Shown here: one piece after another, positions 1 through 11,017 of the stretch
Layout of the letters: each line of letters opens with the position of its first letter
How positions within the stretch are numbered: the stretch's first letter is position 1
Assembly: GCA_003024785.1 (NCBI GenBank)
Contig: PUQB01000209.1
Span: 243,294-307,293, forward strand
From: Selaginella tamariscina
Lineage: Eukaryota; Streptophyta; Lycopodiopsida; Selaginellales; Selaginellaceae
Direction of reading: 5' to 3'
DNA length: 64,000 nt
Notes under the pieces: generated by a model
Seen by the model: the letters and a program-made list of their open reading frames with translations, nothing else
Databases searched by the model: none
Told to the model about the DNA's origin: nothing
Made by a program: the position numbers and the translations under genes

Positions 1-784
1 GAAAGCATTGGTGCCCATTGCCGGAACATGTCGGACTGAAGCTCCTCCTCAAAAGCCAAATGCTGAGCATACATCGCTTCATCGCTTCTCAATGCTGCCA
101 GATCTGCATCTGTCATGGGGTCCCCAACTTGAAGGATGAACTGAGTGGTGTTGCGCAAATAACCAACTGCCTTCTTGAAACTCCTAGTCAAAGATTCCAG
201 ATCCGCTGGATTGACTCTCCGCACCTGCTCATTTCCCAGAATTCGGCAAATAGGGACATCCGGTGCCTCTCCATATTCTCGGATTGTGATCTTCGCGAGA
301 AGACGCACTGCACTCTCCGAATGCATGCTGGCTGCAATGTTGTAAACTTCCTCATTATCTGGCACTTCTGCTTTCCCCTTCTTCTTCTTCTTAGCAGCCT
401 CTGAATCTCCAGCAGCTTTGCGTCGTCTCTTCTTGCTCTTGGGTTCATCCTCTTCGTCACTCGACAAAGTCACTGCGCATGAGGCTTGTGTGCCTTCTGT
501 CTGCTCCTGTGTCTCCTGTGGTAAGACATCATCCTCAACTTCTTCAACAAAGTCTGATTGTTCTTGTTGGGGTTGAACTACATCCTCTTGCTCTCCTGAC
601 CAGTCCTGCTGGCTTGCCTGTTCAACTGGAGCATCACTTGAAGGTCCTTGTTCTGAACCACAGCCAGCTTCCTACTTCCTCTCCCACGACCCCGACGCCC
701 TCTCTGAATTGCAGCTCTAGCTTCTGCTTCTCTCTCAGTAGGCTCCTTCATCTTCTTTTCTTGTAAACGTTGTGAAGAGCTCAT
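1..784 (-). pseudogene. ParB-like domain protein of transposon copy A, 5' part, frameshifted
   Basis: This is the start of the minus-strand gene of the element; the ATG is the complement of 782-784. The N-terminus is rich in Lys, Arg, Glu and Gln (RGRRGRGRGSRK), followed by an acidic stretch and a KKRRR basic cluster like a nuclear localisation signal. One C is missing near base 655 compared with copy B at 42,838. This shifts the frame and ends the first reading frame about 68 codons in, so the copy is probably dead unless this is a base-call error. The remaining frame continues to the window edge and would lead to the ParB-like DGNHR motif, which lies outside. Role as in copy B: inferred DNA-binding partner of the transposon. 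Confidence 0.75.
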
Positions 785-872
785 CTTACAAAAGCAATAA
801 GGTTTAACAAAAAACTGTAATAAATGTTCAAAGATGTTTAATAAAAATTAAAAAAACATACTAGCCCTCACA

Positions 873-1315
873 GTCGGCGTGCCGACTGAGAGAGCAGTTG
901 CTGTAAGTCCCAGTCGGCATGCCGACTGGGACTGGCACAAAGGGGCCCAGTCGGCATGCCGACTGGGACTGGCATCAAAGGGGTCCCAGTCGGCATGCCG
1001 ACTGGGCCTGGCATCAAAGGGAGTCCCAGTCGGCATGCCGACTGGGCCTGGCAACAAAGGGGCCCAGTCGGCATGCCGACTGGGACTGGCAACAAAGGGA
1101 GGCCCAGTCGGCATGGACTGGGACTGGAACGACAAGGCCCAGTCAAAATGCTAGGTGGGACTAGAACAGTCAACCCTAGTCAAAATGCTGACTGGGGCTG
1201 GAACAGTCAACCCCGGTCAAAATGTTGACTGGATCTGGAACAGTCCACCCCAGTCGGCCTGCCGACTGGGACGGACAACGAAGTCAGTCCGAGTCGGCAG
1301 GCCGACTCGGATTTC
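873..1315. repeat. Palindrome array between the divergent genes (copy A)
   Basis: Five near-perfect copies of the palindrome CCAGTCGGCATGCCGACTGG repeat with a 37-40 bp period, joined by a spacer like GACTGGCAACAAAGGGAG. They are flanked by a variant first unit (CAGTCGGCGTGCCGACTG), a broken unit near 1104 and further diverged units (AGTCAAAATGCT...) up to about 1250. Two more palindromes (AGTCGGCCTGCCGACT, GAGTCGGCAGGCCGACTC) close the array. It sits in the roughly 1-kb space between the start codons of the two element genes, so it is a likely shared regulatory or protein-binding region. That the element's own protein binds it is inference. Confidence 0.9.
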
Positions 1316-1485
1316 TTGCAACTGTGAAGAGATGTAAAAAGATGAACAGATCATGAAAAGATCATGAGCAGATCATGAAGAAATCAGAAAATACTCACCC
1401 CCTCAATGGAAGCCTATTGTGATTAATCCCTGGAGCCACACTTGCTCCACGCTATGCCCCCAAATGCGCCGCTGCTCCACGAAAA

Positions 1486-1545
1486 CCTAGCCGCCCTCGC
1501 TGCCCTAGCCGCCCTAATTGCAAAACCCTAGCCGCCCTAAATCAA
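1486..1545. repeat. Short CCCTAGCCG tandem repeats upstream of transposase A
   Basis: Degenerate repeats of CCCTAGCCG and AAACCCTAGCC lie 260-320 bp upstream of the transposase start. They resemble plant telo-box (AAACCCTA) promoter motifs. Copy B has a shorter version at 43,630-43,690, a length difference typical of tandem repeats. Promoter function is inference. Confidence 0.5.
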
Positions 1546-1803
1546 TTAAAAACCAACCTAATTTCTGTAAACATATTGCATGCATGATCGCCACTTGTAC
1601 ATAGTAAAACTTTTTAATTTACAAAAAACCTACCCAGACGCAGTAAATTAATTTCACTCTTCTACCCAGACGCACGCAATTAATATTATTTTTAATATTT
1701 GTCAATGAAATGATTGCCTCACGACTAACAAACACATTAACCATCGTGTGTAATATGTTCATTGTCTTTGAATTTTAACTTTTGTTTGTTCCATTTTTGC
1801 TAC

Positions 1804-4800
1804 ATGGCAAGAATCAGCTACAATGGTGTTGACAAGGACTTCCCTGCAGATGAAGATGGTATTGCATTTGTCTTTGAAACAGATCTCAGGTCTGCATTTG
1901 ACATTCCACCTTGGCAATCTTTTAAAGTGCTGCATTTGATGTCTGTTGTTGGTGGAGATGCTGCGAATGTTGAGGTAGAACCAGAAGGGGCAAGAGCTAG
2001 CAGTTTTGTGTATTACACACTTCTTCCTTCCAAAGGACCGCTATTCCGGTTGGAGACAACAGATCGGGACAATTCTATGGTAACAATACTTCGCAATAGT
2101 CAGAGATGTAGGATTGGGAAGCAACTGGTGGTCTCGTCATCGATTCAGCAAGTTGCTGAGGTCCCAGAAGATTGCAACGGAAATGTGATTTACGAGTTGC
2201 CAGCACACGAAACAATGAAGGACAAGTACAAAGGGATGAATAGGAAGGATGGGTGTGATTACTGGACTCAACGCTGCACAACACATTGGAATGTTCCAGC
2301 TCGTGTTAGTCGCAGTTCATGTATTGGCCACATGAAATGCGTAAAGGAAACATGTCCGTTCATCAGCTTCAGTAAGAAAGCAAATGACTGCCAATTTAAG
2401 GGCACCATTGATAAAGTCCAGTTATCTTCAGATGGTAGAGTGCTTGGAATGAAGTGTGTGCATTGCAACAATGAGCCCCTTCTAGTGCAGACATGCTCCG
2501 TTGCATATTACATAATTCCAGATGATATCACATGCACGAGGCTTTTCATCCATCTTGGAGAACATCAACACCCACGTAGACCACCCGAATCCATGGTCTC
2601 TAAAGACAGAGCTAAGGAGACAATCAACAAAGCAGTCGCTGCAACCCCAAGAACTAATCAACGTGTCATAGAGTTTCAAGCAGCACGCAATATAATTTTG
2701 GAAAAACTGGTAACAGATTCTGGAGATGTATCATACGACAAGGTTCTGTCAGATCTACTACCACTCACAAATCACCGCCGGTAAGCAAAAAAATTATTAT
2801 TTCCTTTTGGAGATGCTTAACCTTTCCAATGTAGAACAAGAGAATGGATATCTCAGGCTAGAACAACAGACACTCGTTTCAAAGAAGGTTACGAAGGACT
2901 TCTGCAGTTAAAGAAGAAGCTATCAATCCCATTCATACATGTTATCCACATACCCGGAATGGACCTCAACGGAGCTGAAGAGCAGCCTTTAATCTTCAAA
3001 ATGACAGTTGCCGGCCCAGGATCCGGAATAGACTACATTAGAAGGTGTCAATCTGGAGGTGATCTCGAACAGTAGTGGGTGGTGCTAGACCACACATATC
3101 GTATTGATGATTGGTGTACACTGGGAATACATCTCTATGATCCATTGTAAGTATTAACATATCTATGTTTTAAAATACTTACTAGTATAATGCACTTATG
3201 TTTGTGTAGTTTAAGGTAGTATAATGTGAACTTTGCGGGTTCATGTCAGATGAGTCAGGTGCAATTTGGTTAGCATTGCATCAAGTTTTCAACAATGGGT
3301 CAAAGATGAGAGGAAGAGAAAGGAGTTGTTTGTTCCATTACATGCAGTCAGTGCGTCAAGTTACAAAGAAGTGGATACTTGAGGAACACAGGGAGGAGCA
3401 CATGAACCTTGCACGCTCATGGCCTGCAGCACTAACCAACCAAGATAAGTTGGAACGACGAGTAATGTTGGAGTCATTTTGGGAAGGCAGGTCCAGTAAC
3501 GTTAGCGCTTTGCAAACATGGCTGTCATGGTGGCAGACATGAAGATCATATTTCCATGACAGAGATAATTGACTTGACAGAAGATGGTGTTGCGAATGTG
3601 CCTACCACTAACAACTCCGAAGTTGTTCATGCAAGAGCACGAAAGGAGCAAGGCTGACGAAGCGTGTTCCTTTGTTGGAGGCAACAATGTTAGATTTAAC
3701 AGATGCTGTTTTCCAAAGTGCAAAGGTCAAGGCATCATTTGGGAGATATTCAGGCACAGGTCCTTCCATGGAAACTCTTCTGAAACGTGCACAGCAGAAA
3801 CTTTCAGCGGGAAAATCAGTGTCTCCCAACTTTTGCAAATCTTGTTAGTGATGAAGAGCATCTTGCAAGTCCAGAGTTTGCCTCTACAACAAATGTTCGT
3901 GTTCGAACCGTTCGTCAACCGTCAACTAGGGACCATGGGATTGATGCACTTCGTACACATAGACATGACACACCAATATGCAGAACAAGTCATCCCAAAT
4001 GCACTCAGGAAAAAAACTCAAGTTTCAAGATGTCAATGTCACTGAAAGAGAGACGTTGATGACTCAGTGGCCATCAGACGCATTGGGGAGGCAAGTCAGG
4101 TGAAATGTCTAGGTCTCACTCAGGACGGTAACAGCAAGTGTGGCAGACCCATAGGATATCCACATCATGTACCGGCACCAGGATTTCACGGTAGACGGCC
4201 AATATACAATGCATTTGGGAACATTGAGTTCACTCATCAGATGCTATGGTTCTGCCCACGCGATTCTTGTTGCTTCAGACGACCATATGCAGGGATTCCT
4301 CCTGAGAGTATTCCGAAGTTCCAGAGGTTTGGCCAGTTCAAAAAGGAACAAACTTGAATGCAAATGAGGTTGAAGCTCTTTCTGAAGCAGGATTCAAGTT
4401 GGAGGGATTTGAAGAAATGGTAAACGACAGTAGTAGCCGAATGGATCGAACACCATCACACCAAGAGGAGAGGGAGCACATAGAGTACCAACATACCATG
4501 GACGGAGTGTGCGAACACCAACAAGAATGTCCAAGGAACATGAGAAACATTACAACCAGGCAAAGATTCTTCAAGGTCGGATCAACAACGTGGAGGTGGT
4601 TCAAAGAGGAAGACTGAGCCTTCATTGTCTCTGTAGGCATGCAATCTGCTAAGGTAACAATTTCTGCTGTTCCGTCATGCACTTGTGCAACTTTTCAAAA
4701 AGCCAAGAACTGGAGCCCCTGCCAACACATGTATTTTGGTACACTCATGTTCTTGGATTAGACCCAACGATTACTTACTTCTTACAGAGCAGACCCTTAC

Positions 4801-4866
4801 TCAAGCAGAAGTGCATCGGTTATTGGTTGGTTGCAAGCGCAATGTCGAAACCTGCGGACTTTTTAA
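1804..4866 (+). pseudogene. MULE-like transposase, copy A (stop, deletion and frameshifts)
   Basis: The ATG at 1804 opens an intact first exon to about 2780 (donor CGCCG|GTAAGC). It encodes a Cys/His module (CIGHMKC..CPF, CVHC, GEHQHP) resembling a WRKY/GCM1-type zinc finger. The second exon (acceptor near 2832) carries VVLDHTYRI, the likely first catalytic Asp, but has an in-frame TAG at about 3074. The next exon has lost about 130 bp relative to copy B (45,365-45,470), which removes the strand around LAYGDMIRED. Further on, MSDESGAIW, the RSCLFHYM (CxxH) motif and a SWIM finger (CTC..CQH near 4678-4733) remain, in changing frames. Copy A therefore cannot make a full transposase. It keeps an intact exon 1 and an undamaged MSDES motif, which are exactly the parts damaged in copy B. 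Confidence 0.8.
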
Positions 4867-4870
4867 GTTT

Positions 4871-4929
4871 AGTCGGTATAGTAAAGTCTAGTCGGCAAAT
4901 AATTAGCGTTTTTCACTTGTTGGTCGGCA
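4871..4929. promoter_or_regulatory. Half-sites of the palindrome near the right end (copy A)
   Basis: Three matches to half of the central palindrome occur just downstream of the transposase gene: AGTCGGT at 4871, AGTCGGCA at 4890 and GGTCGGCA at 4922. Copy B has the same three. They are candidate subterminal binding sites for an element-encoded protein. Confidence 0.6.
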
Positions 4930-4963
4930 TTTTATAATGAAAGTTAAAATAATCTACTTGGCA

Positions 4964-4981
4964 GAATATTCTAGAATATTC
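4964..4981. promoter_or_regulatory. Perfect heat-shock element in the right end (copy A)
   Basis: GAATATTCTAGAATATTC is four alternating GAA/TTC modules with two-base spacers, the consensus bound by heat-shock factor trimers. Further GAATATTC-like modules follow up to about 5025. Copy B keeps the identical 18 bases. The match is exact; function in this plant is inference. Confidence 0.6.
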
Positions 4982-5367
4982 CCTTTTATTTGACAGAATA
5001 TTCCTGGATATTCGGGAATATGAAAAAGCCCGTTGTACGAAGCCGGTTTTTGCTAATCGCGGTTTTAATACCTTTAGAAGTGACACACGGAAGTCGATGG
5101 GAATATCATTTACTGTTGGTAACTTGTAAGTTCCTGGGCCTTGTGTAAATAAATAACCTGGTTTGATCCATGGATGTGCTTTATCACCCCACTTAAGTTC
5201 TTCCAATGCTACCCAACCAAGCCCTTGAACAAATTGCTCCCTCTATCTGTAATAACATTCATATATATATATATATATATATACACACTATATTGCATGG
5301 TATATGAATACCGATCATCCCTAATATATATAGTGTGCATTAATAGTTAATTAAATAATAAAGTATA

Positions 5368-5425
<58 letters not shown>

Positions 5426-5426
5426 T
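5368..5426. repeat. (CT)n(TA)n microsatellite in an XDH intron
   Basis: About 36 bases of CT repeat run into about 20 bases of TA repeat, directly next to an exon end at 5429. Similar CT/TA tracts occur at 6388-6431, 23,107-23,174 and 25,661-25,725. Confidence 0.9.
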
Positions 5427-6385
5427 ACCTGGCCAATATCAATGGCAGGGTTTAAGGAATGCCCGAGATCCATGAGAATATCCACTCTTTGTAAATGTGA
5501 ATCCCCAGTGAGGCAATCTATTTCGGCTTCTGCACACGCAGCTCCATACGTGTAATATGCAAAGGGTTTACCACGCCCCACTTTCCAATCAAAACCAATA
5601 TCTGGTGTTTTATAAAAGCCGTGTCCTGATAAGTCTATTCTCTCTAAATGGCATGCCATCGCAAGCTGTATTAATTAATTAATTAGTGTTAGTTAAATAT
5701 ATGAATTATATACATATTAGTATATATATAAATTTAGTATATACGAGTATAATATACACAGATAATATGATATAGATATTTCCATTTAGACTCAACGGGC
5801 TTCATTCGTTCTTTAATTTGATTACATGCATCGAGTACTGCCATACCATACATATCAGAGCTAGCTGAAGCTGCAGTTGGCGAAGCATTTGGCACCTAAA
5901 ATTGTATCAAAGAAAATTAAACTCATTAAATAATTGGTAATAAGTTAATTTTATTTACTTGTTTATTTATTAAAATTTACCTTATCAGTGCTTGTCTCGG
6001 ATATAAATACAGAGCTTATAGGAATATTAAAGGCAGTAGCGGCGACTTGTGCAACCTTTGTATGTAATCCTTGCCCCATTTCAACACCACCATGTGTTAC
6101 TAAAACTGTACCATCGGTATATACTTGAACCAAAGCACCAGCCTGTATATATTACATCTCTTATTATTCACACACACACACAGGTTCAGATTACTTTACC
6201 GTAATAAATAGTACTATATAATATATACGTAATCTACAGTCACAAATGTAATTAGTATTATAGAATGTATAACCTACGGCTTTGTGAAACTACGCTTATT
6301 TATTTACATAAACATATATATTGAAACAAGTTTCACATTATAATGTATAATACTCACAAACAAAAGAAACTTAGAAACTTAGCCC

Positions 6386-6416
<31 letters not shown>

Positions 6417-7059
6417 ATATATATATATATACAGTTACCTGGTTAATGAATTTCGTGGTGAAAGAAATACCAAATTTTGTAGGTATAATGGAAATTCCGC
6501 GTTTTTTCCAGCGATTATTTTTGTTAAACTCTTGTATTTCACGTAAACGAGTGTCAAACTCCGTAGAAGTGTATAACTCTGACCACACCCTACGTATTGT
6601 ACACTGCTCAAGCACTTGCCCGTAGTGAAGTTCATAACCTTCGTGTTGAAGATTCATTTCCTGCATATATGTGTATATGTGTGTGTGTGAGAGAGAGAGA
6701 GACAATGCATATGCGACACACTCGTAATATAAAACGTATATAATCGAAAACACACACACACAAACGTACCCGTATCTTTGCAGAAGGCACGCCAAGTATG
6801 TTTGCAATATGTTCCATCCACGTCTCAGTAATAAGCATACCTTGAGGACCACCAAATCCACGGAAGGCCGTGTTACTTGGCATGTTTGTGTAGCATACTT
6901 TGCCAGAGATATGCACATTGGATATAATATACACATTGTCCGAGTGAAACATAGCCCGTTCTAATATAGAGTGTGACAAGTCTAATGAATTCCCACCGTT
7001 GTTGTATATCTCCAGGTCTAAGCCCATCACTCTGCCTTCTTTTGTAAATCCAACCTTCA

Positions 7060-7630
7060 TATACGAAAGAGTGTGTGCGTGCGTGTGTCTATATAGATAT
7101 ACATATTCATATATCACATATATAGATTTATGAACATGTAATAGATACAGATATGGGTGATAGATCCACACAAACCATACGCATGAACATGCAAGTATGC
7201 TGAGGAGCCTAAGGTGTGCAAACTCCTGATATTGCATTAACTTATGGATCTTACACACACACACACACATGTAGTGCAGATACCCAGATGCATAATACGC
7301 ATGTAATCATAAATATATACATGTACACACAGGGACACACACATGCACACACACAATATATCTACTGTATATAAATGTACATATCAATTAACTTCATACT
7401 AATAACTACATACAACACACATACACACACACACACGAGGGGGAGATGAATACACACACAGATGATACAAATGTGTGCGTGTATTTAAACACATATGTGC
7501 ACAAAACAGAAACAATCTGGAGTGTATAAACACATACACAAAGATAAATGTGTATATATACATATACTGACATGTCGTTTAGGTGTATACACATATATAC
7601 ATATGGGTGTTGTATATGTGTGTGTGCTTT
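7060..7630. repeat. GT/CA and TA-rich XDH intron
   Basis: A 580-base intron between two XDH exons, made of ACAC/GTGT and TATA microsatellite-like sequence. No other gene is seen in it. Confidence 0.6.
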
Positions 7631-7938
7631 TACCTTGTATTTGCCAAGGAAAGAATGGCGTTGACCGGTGATAGCCATGCCAACCTCACGGTCAATAATG
7701 ACTTTGACCGGCCTTTTCAAAATGAATTCTGCAATTCACACCATGTATAGCATTTCGGCGCGCTCTTCATAGCCGTTATTGAGAGTATCATATACCAAAT
7801 TTGTTTTCACACGATATATATATGTGTGTGATACATATATACCCATCCGTATAACATACTTGGATGTACACATGCATATATACATAGAGGATAGGTAGAT
7901 AAATAGAGGCGTGTAAACAAGGAACAAACATCCTTTAC

Positions 7939-8110
7939 CATTTCAGTAATGTTTACTGACGTCTCCTGCTTTGCAAGCTCTCTCAGCAACACGGAAATCT
8001 CTGATCTCCGCACACGCTGGAACATGTCCACCCGTTTAGCAGTCAGAAGCTCTAAAGTACAAAGCCTCCTTAAACTCCAAAGTCCAGGGAAGCCTCTTGT
8101 ACAGAGCTGC
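7939..8110 (-). pseudogene. Cytochrome P450 fragment
   Basis: Read on the minus strand, about 57 codons include the piece WSLRRLCTLELLTAKRVDMF, followed by QRVRRSEISVLLRELAK. This matches the helix C region of plant microsomal P450s (WR.LRK.C..ELLS.KRV..F..VR..E). It ends at a GT-like site (GTAAAGG), and no haem-binding FxxGxRxCxG or other P450 part is visible nearby. It lies where upstream XDH exons would be expected, so it is probably a captured or rearranged fragment. Helix C contains a haem-contacting Trp, so the identity is good although the piece is short. Confidence 0.6.
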
Positions 8111-8139
8111 AGTTATTTCCAAGTTGCTTCTTTACAGTA

Positions 8140-8555
8140 AGTAGATCTTATTAGTGGTCTAATGGTCTAAGTAGTATTAGTAGTCTATATTTTTTTATAT
8201 AGATGTTATTCCGGAAACAAACTATAAAGTGTATGTGTATCTATAATGATACACATGCACACACCATATAAGAGAGAGAGAGAGAGAGAGAGAGAGTTCA
8301 TACGTTTATCCATGAGGAAAAAATGAATCAAAGTATAACTTGTGTGAAACAGGCAAGCCAATCCACAGCTACCTCTGTCAGGAAAAATACATGGGCCGTC
8401 AGAGTGAAGTGGTAGTTGCGCTAGTTCCAGCACTTATTATGCTGAACTTGATGCATCTACTGTGTGTATGCAAGCTGAAAGGTAAGCTGTGATATATATG
8501 CGTGCATTTATGTATCAATGGAATGCTGGTATGATATACTCAATTTTGTGGATTT
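8140..8555. other. Unassigned spacer with (GA)n microsatellite
   Basis: This stretch holds a GA repeat at about 8271-8296 and AT-rich sequence. I see no convincing exon on either strand. Confidence 0.4.
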
Positions 8556-8560
8556 GTTTA

Positions 8561-10685
8561 GGCAAGTGCCTATTGGAAAGTTTGGGTGTAAAGAGAATGG
8601 TTGAAGAACTGGGTGAGCAGCGCAGACAAGTTGCACAGATACTCTCGTCTATTCCTGATAGAGCTCGACCTAAAGCTCCTGCTGAGCTACACTCTTCGTA
8701 TCCTTCAATATAACTCATTTACATAAACAGATCTGTATGTATATGTAGGCATACATACATAGAGAGGGAGAGAGAAACATACATAGGCAAGGACGCGTTT
8801 ATATTGATATCTTAACCAGTAGTTCAGATTGTTTCTCAGCTGGTCTCTGCTGCCAGCCTTCCATCGACATTCTCAATGGCAGTTTATTGGGGAGGTCTTC
8901 TGCGAACTCTGCAGGCGTGGCAGATGGTTAAATACCGACGTACATACACACGCCCGTGCCTAAATATGGAGAGTTTACAAATGTTGTTGAGGAGATTGTA
9001 CCGGCACTGGTTGAATTTAGTTGCACATTCCGATCTTCAACCATTGGTGTCAACTTATTGGCAGGCTATTGTTCTTTCAGTGAGAGACCTTCATGCACTT
9101 GAGCGGTTTCCAGAGGCGATATTGCTTTCATTCCTTCGTCATGAAGGTACATCTAGATATTATCACAGAGAGAGCGAAGGAGGAAGGCACACAGATACAT
9201 ACAATGTATTATATTTATGTATGTATGTATGTATGTATGCGATTCTTCAGTGTCGGATGAGGATGCTTACTACATTCTGTCTAGTTTATTTCCGCTCCCT
9301 CAGATGCATAAGTCGTATAAATACAAATATGTAATTTATATGTTGTTAGATGTTGTTGCCACCACTTAACACTTTCACAAATGTAATTGGGAGTCACTAT
9401 CCTTGTTAATACATAAGATGTATTTAAGTAAGAATTTATTGATATATCTGTTTAATCGTGATCTTCACATCCAAATTCACAACAAATTAGAATACGTGGC
9501 ATATTTATATATATGCAACATGCACGCACACAGACACATCTATATACATGCAATATGTGTACCACGTACGCATACAACGGTTTGTGTGTGTGTGTATTAC
9601 AACAATTTAAAATCAGCTTTTAGTCTAGGTTTTAAACTTATGTGGCTAAATGTATACATTTCAGAGATAGTAGAGTATTAATCATCTTCATGAATGTGAG
9701 TACACACACACATACGTATATATGCGCATGCATAATATCCGTATACACACGCACACACATATACATTGCTCACGGAGCAGTTTCTTCTGTGGAGAGTTTC
9801 CAGATAGAGAATGTTCAAGCGATCTATGGCGGAGAGTTGGTTACAAAAGACTTAGATTCAGTCGGCTTCAGTACACCAGCAAACTTGTATCCTTTCTTAC
9901 TTACACATATGCATTTACATACATAGATATCACACATTCAGACAAACACAAACACACATCATATACATAGATCAACTGCAGCTGTGGGCAATGAGTTTGA
10001 AAGTCTAACAATATGTGTTTTGCCCACACGTGGAGAGGTTTGCTTTCTATGTATTTGTACGAACACTGTATGCGTGCTAATGAAGTGCTGTTTTTTGTTT
10101 AACACAGCAAGGTCCATTTGAAGAAATGCGCACTGATAAACCCAGCAAATCCTGGGACATTTCAGGAAGTTTGGAGGTCAAACACAGCAAACCACGCTGT
10201 AAGTTTATTGAAATGCAGTGATGAAAGCATTGTAATACGAGTCTGATCTAGAAAAGGCAACACGATTAAGTGCCTACTTGCGAAAGGGTGATGATCCAGA
10301 TAACACCATAGCTATGTAAAGAGGTATAAATGTGGATCGACATGTGTGGGTACTTAGGAGGTTTTGCCGTAAATATTACATGTGCATATATATACTTAAA
10401 TGTTTGGCATTACTGCGAGTGAGCTCTGGAGGTTTGTGAGAGGCTAAAACCTGATGGTTTCTGCAGGTGTTCAAGGAGTTATATTCCGTACACGTGGACG
10501 TCTTTTGATCCTTGATGTTTTATGGTTGACTAGTTTGCTTGGAATATGCATGGAATCTCTCGCTTTTCAACCTTTCATATATTTGTTTTGGCCGTTAATA
10601 CAGCTTTCTACCTGCTTTTACGGGTATTAAATAAACTCTGTTCAATCATAATTATATTAATTCATATTTTATGTTTTAGTCACCA
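8561..10685 (+). pseudogene. Unrecognised spliced gene, copy 1
   Basis: Several plus-strand stretches look like exons with splice signals. They are 8561-8705 (GKCLLESLGVKRMVEELGEQ), about 8826-8925 after TTCAG (SQLVSAASLPSTFSMAVYWG), about 8962-9145 ending at GAAG|GTACATC, about 9775-9885 (SVESFQIENVQAIYGGELVT), and pieces near 9970-10,035 and 10,108-10,200 (QGPFEEMRTDKPSK, FQEVWRSNTANHAV). The predicted protein is helical and Leu-rich, like a large HEAT/ARM-type or scaffold protein, but I do not recognise the family. Copy 2 at 12,302-14,088 has 18 extra bases after PSKS (LLKMLAS). Copy 1 lost those bases and also about 90 bases near 10,590, so it is probably the decayed one. Confidence 0.4.
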
Positions 10686-10695
10686 CTAGGGGCCT
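9008..10695 (+). repeat. Direct duplication, left copy (partner 12,302-14,088)
   Basis: From CACTG(G/T)TTGAATTTAGTTGCAC to TGTTTTAGTCACCACT the two segments are nearly identical, including introns and microsatellites. Identity in introns shows a recent segmental duplication. The right copy keeps about 110 bases that the left one lost. Confidence 0.9.
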
Positions 10696-10898
10696 CCGCA
10701 CCTGCTTCTAAAACCACTTTTATCTCCTTAAAAGTGAACAAATCACGACCGCACCTACTTCTTGCGTTAAAAGTGTTAAAATTAATTTTTTTAGGCAAGG
10801 AATCTTCTTAAAAGAGTCGGAACCGCATCATTATTTAAAAAATTCTTTTAAGAGGAATAACAAGGGAATATTCGCTCATTTCTGATAGAAATTTAGAG

Positions 10899-10932
10899 GA
10901 GCCTAAAGATCCTCAAGAGGATCTTTAGGCTC
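10899..10932. repeat. Perfect 16-bp hairpin with 2-base loop
   Basis: GAGCCTAAAGATCCTC, AA, then its exact reverse complement GAGGATCTTTAGGCTC. It lies about 85 bases before the start codon of the Myb-like ORF. It could be a terminal or subterminal structure of a small element or an RNA hairpin. Confidence 0.85.
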
Positions 10933-11017
10933 TTCTAAGTGCCATGTCAACGACGGCACAACAACATTTAATATAAAGTGCAAGCGGTGAAGCTTTTCGC
11001 GCCACTAAGCGTCGATC

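Larger units (their letters stand above)
1..5050 (+). mobile_element. MULE-like DNA transposon, copy A (left part outside window)
   Basis: Bases 1-5050 match 42,186-47,300 (copy B) almost base for base in the same orientation, with small indels. The match stops at the shared right edge GGTTTTTGCT, after which copy A runs into a xanthine dehydrogenase intron and copy B into unrelated DNA. That common edge marks the element's right end. Inside are the 5' part of a minus-strand ParB-like gene, a palindrome array and a plus-strand transposase gene. The left half, with the methyltransferase part, lies outside the window. High identity between A and B means recent amplification. The class (MULE-like) is inferred from the transposase domains; target-site duplications cannot be read here. 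Confidence 0.85.
5072..7728 (-). pseudogene. XDH: Xanthine dehydrogenase, exons for the molybdenum-domain region (5' and 3' ends absent)
   Basis: Xanthine dehydrogenase oxidises hypoxanthine and xanthine to urate in purine breakdown, using a molybdenum cofactor, FeS centres and FAD. Seven exons on the minus strand match the C-terminal half: 7634-7728 (GQRHSFLGKYK), 6770-7054 (FRGFGGPQG), 6439-6660, 5981-6142 ([12 protein letters not shown]), about 5785-5895, 5429-5665 (FYKTPDIGFDW) and 5072-5246 (YLFTQGPGTYKLPTVNDIP). Most borders show GT..AG; the donor of the 5785-5895 exon is unclear. The FeS, FAD and early molybdenum-domain exons are absent upstream, where a P450 fragment sits instead. The next exon, with the catalytic Glu (KAVGEPP), is not downstream because transposon copy A starts in the following intron; that exon lies at 38,905-39,146. 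The 5072-5246 exon also seems to carry one extra A near its start. As placed, it cannot encode the enzyme. Confidence 0.85.

Noticed and set aside
873..1315. CRISPR-like array of regularly spaced repeats
   Set aside because: The spacers are themselves near-identical, the repeats are full palindromes, the context is a plant transposon and no cas genes are present.
848..1337. Open frames through the palindrome arrays giving repeats such as ACRLGL / SRHADW (also at 43,033-43,516)
   Set aside because: They are open on both strands and in several frames only because the repeat unit lacks stops. They are shadows of a tandem repeat, not proteins.
2075..2679. Minus-strand frames opposite the transposase exons
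   Set aside because: They have no domain similarity, and the plus strand carries the conserved motifs shared by A, B and C.
6343..7720. Many frames rich in Tyr/Ile/His/Cys over TA and CA/GT tracts (also in 9.4-9.9, 12.7-13.0, 14.4, 31.4 and 54.8 kb)
   Set aside because: Microsatellites in introns read as low-complexity peptides.
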